Assembly: GCA_018064925.1 (NCBI GenBank)
Contig: JAGHUH010000013.1
Span: 1-64,000 of the forward strand
Origin: Candidatus Cacconaster stercorequi
Lineage (GTDB): Bacteria; Bacillota; Clostridia; Oscillospirales; Oscillospiraceae
Length of the DNA stretch: 64,000 bases
Direction of reading: 5' to 3'
Below, in pieces: positions 48,405 through 57,596 of this stretch. Each line of letters begins with the position of its first letter. Positions within the stretch are counted from its first letter, which is position 1. The notes under the pieces are model-generated. The model had not been told where the DNA came from, did no database searches, and was given only the letters and a program-made list of their open reading frames with translations. The position numbers and the translations under genes were made by a program.

Positions 48405-49610
48405 ATGCACAAACAAACCATAAAAAAGGACAGACCGCTGGGTCTGTATATCCATATTCCGTTCTGCCGAGCCAAGTGCGCCTACTGCGATTTCTATTCT
48501 CTGCCCCATAGCGAGGAAAAGATGGACGCATATGCGGCTGCTCTGGAAAAGCACTTGCTGGAGGTGGCGCCCCGGGCATCGTGTCATACGGTGGATACCG
48601 TGTATTTCGGCGGCGGTACGCCCAGCTATTTCGGCGAAAAGCGGCTGACGCATCTGCTGAAGGTCATCAAAAAGCATTACCGGGTGAAAAGTGATGCCGA
48701 GATCACGCTGGAGGCCAACCCCGACAGTGCCGGGGACTGGCACACTCTGCGCACCCTGCGGCGCACCGGATTTAACCGCATTTCGTTGGGAGTGCAATCC
48801 TCGGATGACGCGCTGCTGCAGCACATCGGGCGCATTCACACATGGGCGCAGGTGCAGCAGGCGGTGGAGGCCGCGAAAAAGGCAAAGATCGAAAATCTGA
48901 GTTTGGATCTCATCTACGGCCTGCCGGGGCAAACAATGGAACTGTGGGAAAAGACATTGGGAGACGCGGTGGATTTGCAGCCCAAGCACCTGAGCTGTTA
49001 CGGATTGAAGGTGGAGGAGGGTACGCCGCTGTATCTGCGCCGAGCGCAGGAGGATCTGCCGGATGACGAGCTGCAGGCGGATATGTACCTGTACGCTGTG
49101 GAATTTTTGCGGCAAAACGGCTATGAGCAGTATGAGATCTCCAATTTTGCCAGACCCGGTTATGCCTCCCGCCACAATCTGAAATACTGGACGCTGGGGG
49201 AATATGCGGGCTTCGGCCCCGGCGCCCACTCCGATTTCGGCGGTGTGCGCTATGGGTACACCCGGGATCTGGACAGCTACATCGCCGGCGAGCTGAAGCT
49301 GTCGGAGTCGGAGGAAATTCCGCCCATGGAGCGGGACATGGAATACATCATGCTGCGTCTGCGCACCGATCTGGGGTTAGATCCCCGGGAGTTTGAAAAT
49401 CTGTTCCGTGAGCGGTTTGCGCCGCTGGAGGCTCTGCTGCAAACATATCAGGAGCACGCGCTGGCCTGTTGGGAGGACGGGCGCTGGCATCTGACGCCCA
49501 GAGGGTATCTGGTATCTAACCAGATCATCGGCGCGCTGCAGGACGAGCTGGCCCTGGCGAAAGCGCACCGCATAGCGGAAGCGGCCCGGGGCAATTACCG
49601 TATCGTGTAA
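48405..49610 (+). CDS. hemW: Radical SAM HemW-like (coproporphyrinogen III oxidase-like) protein
   Basis: GLYIHIPFCRAKCAYCDFYSLPH; TVYFGGGTPSYF; ANPDSAGDWHTLRTLRRTGFNRISLGVQSSDDALLQHIGR. Confidence 0.93.
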   Translation: MHKQTIKKDRPLGLYIHIPFCRAKCAYCDFYSLPHSEEKMDAYAAALEKHLLEVAPRASCHTVDTVYFGGGTPSYFGEKRLTHLLKVIKKHYRVKSDAEITLEANPDSAGDWHTLRTLRRTGFNRISLGVQSSDDALLQHIGRIHTWAQVQQAVEAAKKAKIENLSLDLIYGLPGQTMELWEKTLGDAVDLQPKHLSCYGLKVEEGTPLYLRRAQEDLPDDELQADMYLYAVEFLRQNGYEQYEISNFARPGYASRHNLKYWTLGEYAGFGPGAHSDFGGVRYGYTRDLDSYIAGELKLSESEEIPPMERDMEYIMLRLRTDLGLDPREFENLFRERFAPLEALLQTYQEHALACWEDGRWHLTPRGYLVSNQIIGALQDELALAKAHRIAEAARGNYRIV

Positions 49611-49620
49611 AAAAGAAAAA

Positions 49621-49642
49621 AGCGACCCTCGGCAGGGTCGCT
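49621..49642. terminator. bidirectional terminator
   Basis: AGCGACCCTcggcAGGGTCGCTTTTCTT between convergent genes. Confidence 0.7.
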
Positions 49643-49665
49643 TTTCTTATGCCTTGCAGCGCTGA

Positions 49666-50358
49666 TTATACCGCAATGCGGCGGATGCCGGGGCAGTCCC
49701 GCAGAAGCGTCAGCGCCTCCTCTGTGGTAATGGGTTCCTCCAACCGCACGATCATGGCAATGGTGACGGCGCCGTCTTCGCAGGTAATGTTGCTGCTTTC
49801 AATGCGCCCGTCATGGCGGTCGATCAGCGCCTGCACGGCATCATGCAGCATGGGCGTGTCCGCCATGCATACGGTGATATCCTGCAGCAAGGTGGCATCG
49901 TTTCCCACGGGGAAGCGGTGCAGCACCACCTGGATGAACACCAGCATACCGGTTTCGATAAGACCTACCCAGTACAGCCCCGCGCCGATGGCCAGACCCA
50001 CAGCGGCGGTGGCCCACATACCGGCGGCGGTGGTCAGTCCCTTGATCCCGGTGTCGTCCTTAAAAATGACACCCGCGCCGATGAAAGAGATACCGCCCAC
50101 CACCTGCGCGGCCAGACGGGCGGGATCGCCGGAATTGGCCATGTCAGCAAAGGCGTATTTGGACAGGATCATAAAAGCGGCGGCGGTGCAGGCGATGATG
50201 CAATGGGTGCGTGTCCCGGCCTCCTTTTGCCGCCGAGTGCGCTCCAGGCCGATGATCACGCCCAGTATACCGGACAGCACAATGCGGATCAGAAACTCCA
50301 GATTGTCGTATAGTGTCAGCGGGGATTCCCGCACAAAGTCGGTCAGCGAAGTCAGCAT
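49666..50358 (-). CDS. MgtC/SapB-family membrane protein
   Basis: LIRIVLSGILGVIIGLERTRRQKEAGTRTHCIIACTAAAFMI; GGISFIGAGVIFKDDTGIKGLTTAAGMWATAAVGLAIGAGLY. Confidence 0.93.
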   Translation of the reverse strand: MLTSLTDFVRESPLTLYDNLEFLIRIVLSGILGVIIGLERTRRQKEAGTRTHCIIACTAAAFMILSKYAFADMANSGDPARLAAQVVGGISFIGAGVIFKDDTGIKGLTTAAGMWATAAVGLAIGAGLYWVGLIETGMLVFIQVVLHRFPVGNDATLLQDITVCMADTPMLHDAVQALIDRHDGRIESSNITCEDGAVTIAMIVRLEEPITTEEALTLLRDCPGIRRIAV

Positions 50359-50381
50359 GGAAACACCTCCGTTGTTTTGTA

Positions 50382-51251
50382 TCAGACCCCCGTCAGATCA
50401 AAGGGCGGGGTATATTCCTCTTTTGCTGCGGTGCGTTCCTGGGTAAAGCCGTCCACGATGCCGCAGTTTTCCATATAGGCCACGGCGGCGCGGTATTCGC
50501 TGCGCGTTACATGGCGCGCAAGCGCTCCCTGTGCCCCGGGCTGGGGCGTATACTGTGCCATCAGGGAGAACAGCACCTCGCCGGGGCGGAATGTCCGCGC
50601 CACCCAGTCGATGCACTGCTTGGTGTTCTCCAGTTGTCCCGGCAGTACCAGATGCCGGATGACGGTGCCCTGCACCAGAAGCCCGTCCTCTATCACATAG
50701 GGGCCGGTCTGCCGCACCATTTCCCGGATGGCGGCGGTGGCGGTGTCGAAATAATCCGGCGCGGCGGACAGCCGTCGGGCAAGGTCGCTGTCGGCATATT
50801 TCAGGTCGGGCAGATAAATTTGCACCTTCCCCTCCAGCGTTTTCAGCGTTTCCACCCGCTCATAGCCGCCGCAGTTATAGACCACCGGCACCGGAAGCGG
50901 CGGAGTCAGCGCCGGCAGGATCCACGGCAGGAAGTGGGTGGGCGTTACCAGATTGATGTTGTGTGCGCCCTGTGCGATGAGGGCGTCAAAGATCTCCCGC
51001 AGACGCGCCGGAGAAATGGGTTTTCCGAAACCGTCGGCGGAGATCTCATGGTTTTGGCAATAGACGCATCGCAGCGTGCAGCCGGAGAAAAAGACCGTAC
51101 CGGAACCGTTGGTGCCGGAGATCACCGGCTCTTCCCACTGATGCAGCGCCGCCCGCGCCACACGCAGACCGGCGGGCATGGCACAAAAGCCGTGACCGTC
51201 TGTTTCCGTGCGCACCGCGCCGCACCGGCGGGGACAGAGATGACAGATCAT
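50382..51251 (-). CDS. Radical SAM protein (PflA-like, AmmeMemoRadiSam-type)
   Basis: CHLCPRRCGAVR...GTVFFSGCTLRCVYCQNHEIS; NLVTPTHFLPWILPAL. Confidence 0.85.
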   Translation of the reverse strand: MICHLCPRRCGAVRTETDGHGFCAMPAGLRVARAALHQWEEPVISGTNGSGTVFFSGCTLRCVYCQNHEISADGFGKPISPARLREIFDALIAQGAHNINLVTPTHFLPWILPALTPPLPVPVVYNCGGYERVETLKTLEGKVQIYLPDLKYADSDLARRLSAAPDYFDTATAAIREMVRQTGPYVIEDGLLVQGTVIRHLVLPGQLENTKQCIDWVARTFRPGEVLFSLMAQYTPQPGAQGALARHVTRSEYRAAVAYMENCGIVDGFTQERTAAKEEYTPPFDLTGV

Positions 51252-51835
51252 ACCTTGCTGATGTCAAAATCGGGGCCCAGATCGCCGCTCATCCAATGGC
51301 GGCGGCACAGGCCGATGTATTGGTCGTTGGCGCCGATGACCACCTGCGCACCCTCCTTTACCACATGACCGTGCTCGTCAAATCGGGCATTAAAGGCGGC
51401 CTTTTTGCCGCACCAGCAAATGGTCTTGACCTCCTCCAGCTTGTCGGCCAGCACCAGCAGATGGTAGCTGCCGGGGAACAGCTCGCCGCGGAAGTCCGCC
51501 CGCAGGCCGTAGCAGATCACCGGGATGCCGCAGTCATCCACCAGATGCACCAGATAGTAGACCTCGTCTTTGGTCAGGAACTGTGCCTCGTCGATGATGA
51601 TGCAGGCGTATTTTTGCAGCTCCTCATCGGGCATCTGCTGCATCTCATGGAAATAGACGCACGGATGGGTCAGGCCGATGCGGGAGCGCACCATGTGGTC
51701 GCCGTCCCGTGTGTCCATCTGGGGCTTCACCAGCAGGGTGTTCTGTCCCCGTTCTTCGTAGTTAAAGCGTGCCATCAGGGCGTTGGCGGTCTTGCTGGAG
51801 CCCATGGCGCCGTATTTAAAGTATAACTGAGCCAT
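51248..51835 (-). CDS. tdk: Thymidine kinase
   Basis: YFKYGAMGSSKTANALMARFNYEERGQNTLLVKP; CIIIDEAQFLTKDEVYYL; ICYGLRADFRGELFPGS. Confidence 0.95.
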   Translation of the reverse strand: MAQLYFKYGAMGSSKTANALMARFNYEERGQNTLLVKPQMDTRDGDHMVRSRIGLTHPCVYFHEMQQMPDEELQKYACIIIDEAQFLTKDEVYYLVHLVDDCGIPVICYGLRADFRGELFPGSYHLLVLADKLEEVKTICWCGKKAAFNARFDEHGHVVKEGAQVVIGANDQYIGLCRRHWMSGDLGPDFDISKV

Positions 51836-52892
51836 TTTCTTCGATCTCCCTTGTCAGTTTCTCAAAGGCGGAGGGCACCGCCCTCTGCCGGCGTGTTTCT
51901 GCATCGGCCCATATCCAATCGGTGGGGCCATCACCGCGAATTTGCAGGATATATCCCCGCATTTCCCAGCGGATGTGGGTAAATTCGTGCTTAAAGGATA
52001 TGGTTTTGATCCATTGGTGGGGCGTAAGTCCCCATTGTGCCACCTGCGTCGCGGCGGCAGACTCGTCCAGTATGCCCTCCACATGGGGGTATTCCCAGAG
52101 CCCGGCCAACAGCCCCTCGTCGGGTCGCTGACGCAGTGCGACCTCCCCGCCGCGCAGGAGCAGGAACACGGTCTTTTTCTCCACGCGTCTGGCCTTTTTC
52201 TTCTGCCGCACGGGAAGCTCCCGTTGACAGCCCAGCGCGGATGCCTGACAGAAGGTCTGCGCCGGACATTCCTCGCAAAGCGGCGCGCCGTTGGGCAGAC
52301 AGACCATGGCGCCTAAATCCATCAGCGCCTGATTGTATGCGCCGCATCGCTCCTGCGGCATGGCCTCCGCCATGGCATCACGGAACAGCTTGCGATTTTT
52401 GGTATCCAGTATGTCCAGCCGGCTGCCGGTCATGCGGGCGGCTACCCGCAGCACATTGCCATCCACCGCCGGCACACGCTGCTGAAACGCAATGGAAGCA
52501 ATGGCACCGGCGGTATAGTCGCCGATGCCCGGCAGGGTCAGCAGCTTTTCGTAGCTGTCGGGGAACTGACCGCCGTATTGCGCCACAATGACCTGCGCCG
52601 CCTTCTGCAGATTGCGGGCGCGGCTGTAATACCCCAGTCCCTCCCACAGCTTCATCAGTTGCTCCGGGTCGGCGTCGGCCAGATCCTGCACCGTGGGGAA
52701 CGCAGCCATAAACCGCTGAAAATAGGGGATCACCGCGCTGACACGGGTCTGCTGCAGCATGATCTCCGATACCCAGGTACGGTAGGCGCTGACCTCCTCC
52801 CGCCACGGCAGATGCCGCCGGTGCTCGTCATACCATCGCAGCAGCGGCGCGGACAGTTGATTGAGTTTCTCCTGATGTTCCATGTGACTCAT
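51816..52892 (-). CDS. mutY: A/G-specific adenine glycosylase
   Basis: LPWREEVSAYRTWVSEIMLQQTRVSAVIPYFQRFM; LPGIGDYTAGAIASIAF; CEECPAQTFCQAS FeS cluster loop. Confidence 0.95.
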   Translation of the reverse strand: MSHMEHQEKLNQLSAPLLRWYDEHRRHLPWREEVSAYRTWVSEIMLQQTRVSAVIPYFQRFMAAFPTVQDLADADPEQLMKLWEGLGYYSRARNLQKAAQVIVAQYGGQFPDSYEKLLTLPGIGDYTAGAIASIAFQQRVPAVDGNVLRVAARMTGSRLDILDTKNRKLFRDAMAEAMPQERCGAYNQALMDLGAMVCLPNGAPLCEECPAQTFCQASALGCQRELPVRQKKKARRVEKKTVFLLLRGGEVALRQRPDEGLLAGLWEYPHVEGILDESAAATQVAQWGLTPHQWIKTISFKHEFTHIRWEMRGYILQIRGDGPTDWIWADAETRRQRAVPSAFEKLTREIEENGSVIL

Positions 52893-53758
52893 TTTGAAAA
52901 TCGGCTGGCATAGCCGCAGCGGCGGCATAGCGCTTCGGTGGGCTGGCGGCGGGCAAAGCCATCACGCATGGCGGCGGCACGGGGCGCGGACAAAATGTCG
53001 CACAGCTCCTGCGAAAAGAGATTGCCCAGCGGGATATTCCCCTCTCCGTCCAGACAGCAGGGCACCACAGTGCCATCGCACAAAACGGCGATCTGTTGGC
53101 GCAGGCCGTGGCAGAACTGCACGCCGGCCTCCGGCGCCTCCGGATCCGGCCAGTCAAACTTTTCAGCACGCTCCAGAAAGATCCGTGGCCGCAAGGTACG
53201 GTTTCCGCGTCGGTCGGTGGGGAGATTTTTGATATCGTATTGTATTTTTTCGGACAAATAGTACAGTATGTTATCATTTTGGGCATCCAAACCGCCGTCA
53301 TTCCACAGTCGCAGCGCGCACAGCACGCCATTTGCGGAAAGGGCAAGGCAGCTTTGCCACACCCCGTCCAGATAGTCAGTCAGGGAGATTTGGCTGTCGT
53401 TGGCCTCGAAGCTGTGGAGCGATACACTGATCTTGTGCAGCGCCGAGGCGTGCAGCAGTGTGTCGAGCTGCTGGGGCAGCAGGGTGCCGTTGGTAGTCAG
53501 GCACACACGGAAGCCCAATTCGCCGGCAATGTTCAGCAGTTGGGGCAGTGCAGGATGCAGCAGCGGCTCGCCCAGCACATGGAAATAGAGGTAGTCGGTG
53601 TGCCCGCGCAGCTTCTGCGCCAGCGTGCGGAATTCCTCCGCCGTCATAAAGCGTGCTTGTCGCCTTGTGCCGGGGCAGAAGGAACAGCGCAGATTGCACA
53701 CATTGGTGATCTCGATGTAGGCTCGTTTCAACACAGCGTTTTCCTCCCTCCCGCGCAT
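52889..53758 (-). CDS. Radical SAM/SPASM-like protein
   Basis: YIEITNVCNLRCSFCPGTRRQ; C-terminal VVPCCLDGEGNIPLGNLFSQ...CRRCGYA. Confidence 0.85.
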   Translation of the reverse strand: MRGREENAVLKRAYIEITNVCNLRCSFCPGTRRQARFMTAEEFRTLAQKLRGHTDYLYFHVLGEPLLHPALPQLLNIAGELGFRVCLTTNGTLLPQQLDTLLHASALHKISVSLHSFEANDSQISLTDYLDGVWQSCLALSANGVLCALRLWNDGGLDAQNDNILYYLSEKIQYDIKNLPTDRRGNRTLRPRIFLERAEKFDWPDPEAPEAGVQFCHGLRQQIAVLCDGTVVPCCLDGEGNIPLGNLFSQELCDILSAPRAAAMRDGFARRQPTEALCRRCGYASRFSK

Positions 53759-53800
53759 AATCAGCCATATTGTATCATTTTTTTCGCCGCTTTGCAAAGG

Positions 53801-53833
53801 AAAAGCACACCTTCACAGGGAAGGTGTGCTTTT
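53801..53833 (-). terminator. terminator
   Basis: AAAAGCACACCTT...AAGGTGTGCTTTT. Confidence 0.7.
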
Positions 53834-53836
53834 TGA

Positions 53837-54853
53837 TTATCCAATCAGCAGATAGCTGCCCGTCTTGGGTGCCTCGGTCACCATGGGGACGATACGGCCA
53901 TCCATCACATAGTCAGCGGGCAGTGCCGCAGTCAGCGCGGCGATGTCCACTGCGCTGTCGGTATAGATGCGGTCAAACTGTTCGCTGAGCAGCTTGGCAG
54001 TCAGTCCGCTGTCGCCGCCGTTTTCTGCCAGCGGTTCACGCAGTACGATGGAGAGTATTGTGCCGTCAGGCAGCGCCTCACGAAGCTTCTGGGCAAAATC
54101 TGTCAGCGCGGCAGTCTTTTCAACGCCTTCACCGAAGTGGATGCGGGCCACATTACCGGTGGTGGGATAGCTGAAATTGTCCAGCAAAATTTCATCAAAG
54201 CCCAGATCCACGCACTCCTTGCACAGCGCTGTGACATAGTTCAGCGTGCCGGTCTTGGTGGGATCCAGCCAGCATTCGCCGTCATTGTCGTACCAGACAT
54301 CGCCAAGATCGTCCCGCATCAGGCCGGCCTCGTCCATCCGGGCAAAGGCGTACGCGGTGTCGGCAAGGCAGGAGATCCGCGCAACGGTATAGGCATCGCC
54401 GGACAACAGGGCCTTCATGTTGTTTAGCGCAACGGTGCTGCCCTGCGTGATCTCCTCCGGCAGTTCAATGGCGGTGTCGTAGGCAATCGCGCCATCATAC
54501 TGCTTGATGTTGACCACCAGCGCCTTTTCCTGCATCAGATCGCTGGTGTCCTGCTCCATACGGCCAAAGGGCAGCTCTTTGATCTTCAGCTCTGTCACAG
54601 CAGGGGCCTTGGGCTCCTCGCGGGTGATCTCCACATCATCGGGAGAGATGGGGTTTTCCGGCTCCGTCTTACTGTCGTTGTCTTTGCTCCACGGAAGCTC
54701 CAGATGGACATGATTTTCGTCATCGTATACCAGATAGTTCTGGCAGAACAGGAATGCCGCCGCCGCCAGCAGAACCAGAACCAGGCCGGCTGCCAGCAGC
54801 TTTTTGCCGGTGGAGCCGCGGCCGCGATAACTGTTATATCCTCGTGTTGCCAT
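53837..54853 (-). CDS. Membrane-anchored putative glycoside-hydrolase-like (DUF4015-like) protein
   Basis: N-terminal TM KKLLAAGLVLVLLAAAAFLF; VVNIKQYDGAIAYDTAI; YNDNDGECWLDPTKTGTLNYVTALCKECVDLGFDEILLDNFSYPTTG-type motif. Confidence 0.7.
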   Translation of the reverse strand: MATRGYNSYRGRGSTGKKLLAAGLVLVLLAAAAFLFCQNYLVYDDENHVHLELPWSKDNDSKTEPENPISPDDVEITREEPKAPAVTELKIKELPFGRMEQDTSDLMQEKALVVNIKQYDGAIAYDTAIELPEEITQGSTVALNNMKALLSGDAYTVARISCLADTAYAFARMDEAGLMRDDLGDVWYDNDGECWLDPTKTGTLNYVTALCKECVDLGFDEILLDNFSYPTTGNVARIHFGEGVEKTAALTDFAQKLREALPDGTILSIVLREPLAENGGDSGLTAKLLSEQFDRIYTDSAVDIAALTAALPADYVMDGRIVPMVTEAPKTGSYLLIG

Positions 54854-54857
54854 GGCG

Positions 54858-55301
54858 TCAGGGCTGGATGTTGTCCAGCAGATCCACGCGGCGGGCGTGA
54901 CGGCCGCCCTCAAACGCGGTGTTCAGGAACACTTCTACCATGCGCTTGGCCAGATTGGGCCCCACGATGCCGGCGCCCATGGCCAGCATATTGGCATTGT
55001 TGTGGCGGCGGGTCATTTCGGCAGACAGCGTGTCGGAGCACAGGGCGCAGCGGATGCCCTTGACCTTGTTGGCGGAAATGGAGATGCCGATGCCGGTGGT
55101 GCAGATGACGATGCCGTAATCATACTCGCCGCTGGCAACAGCACGGGCGACCTTCTCGCCGTAGATGGGATAGTCCACGCTGTCCTGATTGAAGCAGCCG
55201 AAATCCTCATAGTCGATGTCATTTTCTTCCATCCAGATCAGGATATCCTGCTTCAGCAGATATCCGCCGTGATCACAGCCGATGGCAATTTTCATAGTCA
55301 T
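54858..55301 (-). CDS. rpiB: Ribose-5-phosphate isomerase B
   Basis: KIAIGCDHGGYLLKQDILIWMEENDIDYEDFG; VICTTGIGISISANKVKGIRCALCSD. Confidence 0.95.
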   Translation of the reverse strand: MTMKIAIGCDHGGYLLKQDILIWMEENDIDYEDFGCFNQDSVDYPIYGEKVARAVASGEYDYGIVICTTGIGISISANKVKGIRCALCSDTLSAEMTRRHNNANMLAMGAGIVGPNLAKRMVEVFLNTAFEGGRHARRVDLLDNIQP

Positions 55302-55317
55302 TTTTCTCCTCTCGATA

Positions 55318-56127
55318 TTACAGGGACCGGAATTCCGGCTGCCCCTTTGTGAATGTGGTAAAGTAACGGAACCCACAGCTTCGCAGCAGTTCCTGCCGCT
55401 CCCGGATGGCGCAGCCCACATAGTCGGCGCTGTGGGCGTCGGTGCCCAGTGTGATGATCTCGCCGCCCATTTCCCGGTAAAGCGTCAGGATGTCCGCACC
55501 GGGCAGCGGTTCGTTGCCCCGGTTGGTGTTGCATTCGATGCCGATTCCCTTGGGGATGATGATGCGGAAGATGTCGGCAATGCGGTCCATGTGTTCCCGG
55601 AAGGTCAGCTCCTCGTGGTAATTTTCGTTGATATACCGCAGCGGCAGCGTCAGATGCCCCAGCACATGGAAGCGGCCCCATTGGGCGATGGCAACCACAT
55701 CGTCAAGATAGCTGTCGATGACCGCATGATAGTATGCCCGATCCCCCTGCGGAATAAAATAGAGATCCATGTAATCAAAGGCTTTCCCCGCCATATGTAC
55801 TGAGCCGATGGTAAAATCCAGCTCCGGTGCGTGATCCAGCAGGTAATTTGCCCGCTCAAAGGACATGGCGGCCTCGCCCACCTCGGCGCCCAGCTTGATG
55901 GCGATCCGATGGCCGTACAGCTCCCGCGCCTCCTGTAACTGCGCTTGCGCCTTTTCCCAGTCAAACTCCCATACCGGCAGGTAATCGTGCCAGTGAACGG
56001 TGTCCACATGGTCGGTGAAGCAGATCTCGTCCAGTCCCTGCCGGATGGCGGCTTGTGCCATCTCGGCCATGGTCAACCGGCCGTCAGGGGAACAGGTGGA
56101 GTGCATATGATAGTCTGCCAGATACAT
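55318..56127 (-). CDS. hisJ: PHP-domain histidinol-phosphatase
   Basis: YLADYHMHSTCSPDGRLTMAEMAQAAIRQGLDEICFTDHVD; ITLGTDAHSADYVG. Confidence 0.88.
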   Translation of the reverse strand: MYLADYHMHSTCSPDGRLTMAEMAQAAIRQGLDEICFTDHVDTVHWHDYLPVWEFDWEKAQAQLQEARELYGHRIAIKLGAEVGEAAMSFERANYLLDHAPELDFTIGSVHMAGKAFDYMDLYFIPQGDRAYYHAVIDSYLDDVVAIAQWGRFHVLGHLTLPLRYINENYHEELTFREHMDRIADIFRIIIPKGIGIECNTNRGNEPLPGADILTLYREMGGEIITLGTDAHSADYVGCAIRERQELLRSCGFRYFTTFTKGQPEFRSL

Positions 56128-56136
56128 AGGGGCTCC

Positions 56137-57273
56137 TTATTTTTTGAACTTACGGAAGAAGCTCTTCTGCTTTTCGTAGTTGCTCTCACCCAAAGTCTCG
56201 CTGAATTTCCGCAGTGCTTCTTTCTGCTCCTTATTCAGCCCCTTGGGCGTTTCGATATTCACGGTGATGTACTGGTCGCCGCGTCCGTGGCCGTTGAGCA
56301 CGGGAATGCCCTTGCCCCGCAGACGGAACACGGTGCCGGTCTGCGTCCCCTCGGGAATGGTGTATTTCACCTTGCCGTCGATGGTGGGAATCTCCAGCTC
56401 TGCGCCCAGAACGGCTTGGGTGAAGGTAATGGGGGCTTCGCAGAATACGGCGGTACCTTCACGGCGGAAGATCTCATGGGGCTGTACCATCACGGTGATC
56501 AGCAGATCGCCGCTGGGGCCGCCGTTTTTGCCGGCGTGACCCTGTCCTCGCAGGGAGATGGTCTGGCCATGGTCGATACCGGCGGGGATGGTGACCTTGA
56601 TGGTCTTGCGCTTGCGTACCTGCCCCTGACCGTGGCAATCGGGGCAGGGCTGGTGAATGATCTTGCCCTTGCCGCCGCACTTGGGACACTGGGTGGTGGT
56701 GGCGAACATGCCCATGGGTGTCTGGCGCCGCACCTGTACCTGACCGGAGCCATGGCAGTCGGGGCAGACCTCGGGCGTGGTGCCCTTGGCGCAGCCATTG
56801 CCCTTACAGGTGGGACACTGCTCGTTGCGGTCCAGTGTGACATTCTTCTCACAGCCGAAAGCTGCCTCGGTGAAGCTGACGGACACGCTCATGCGGATGC
56901 TCTCACCTCGCTGGGGCCCGTTGCGGCGCGCTTGACCGCCGCCAAAGCCGCCGCCGAAGAAGCTGCCGAAAATGTCGCCCAGATCGCCGAAATCAAATCC
57001 GCCGCCAAAGCCGCCGGCACCTGCGCCGGCACCGTAGTTGGGATCCACGCCGGCAAAGCCGAACTGGTCGTAGCGGGCTTTCTTATCGGGATCGGACAGC
57101 ACCTCGTTGGCCTCGTTGACCTCCTTGAATTTCTCCTCGGCTTCCTTGTCGCCGGGATTCATGTCGGGATGGTACTTGCGCGCCAGTTTTTTATATGCTT
57201 TTTTAATCTCGTCCTCGGATGCACCCTTCTGGATGCCCAGAACCTCATAATAATCTCGTTTTTCCTGTGCCAT
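56137..57273 (-). CDS. dnaJ: Chaperone DnaJ
   Basis: [45 protein letters not shown]; four CxxCxGxG zinc motifs. Confidence 0.97.
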   Translation of the reverse strand: MAQEKRDYYEVLGIQKGASEDEIKKAYKKLARKYHPDMNPGDKEAEEKFKEVNEANEVLSDPDKKARYDQFGFAGVDPNYGAGAGAGGFGGGFDFGDLGDIFGSFFGGGFGGGQARRNGPQRGESIRMSVSVSFTEAAFGCEKNVTLDRNEQCPTCKGNGCAKGTTPEVCPDCHGSGQVQVRRQTPMGMFATTTQCPKCGGKGKIIHQPCPDCHGQGQVRKRKTIKVTIPAGIDHGQTISLRGQGHAGKNGGPSGDLLITVMVQPHEIFRREGTAVFCEAPITFTQAVLGAELEIPTIDGKVKYTIPEGTQTGTVFRLRGKGIPVLNGHGRGDQYITVNIETPKGLNKEQKEALRKFSETLGESNYEKQKSFFRKFKK

Positions 57274-57556
57274 AGTCTGTCTCCAGATGAAAAATTAAAA
57301 GTGAAAAATGAAAAGTTAAGGGCGATAAGATGCCGCCCGTCCGCTCTTTTCATTTCCGATAGCGCCACATAGGTGCTTATCATAACGCGAAATCATTTCA
57401 ATCAGTTTTTGAAGCAGCTTTGCCGCTTCAAAAACACCTTGGAAGCGAATGTAAGGGAGCGCTCGCACCGACCAAATGAACGAATGTGAGTGCGATCAGT
57501 GCGAGTATTTCCATGTAAAACGCAGTTTTCCATGGAATGTCTTAACACCACAAACA

Positions 57557-57576
57557 GGGACAGGTAGTCCTGTCCC
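57557..57576. repeat. REP-like palindrome in dnaK-dnaJ intergenic region
   Basis: GGGACAGGtagtCCTGTCCC. Confidence 0.6.
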
Positions 57577-57596
57577 CTATTTGCGGTAAAAATTCT

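Noticed and set aside
47841-49229. 462-aa minus ORF as one long protein
   Set aside because: The N-terminal 300+ residues are antisense to hemW; the real gene is spoVAC starting at 48284 with an RBS.
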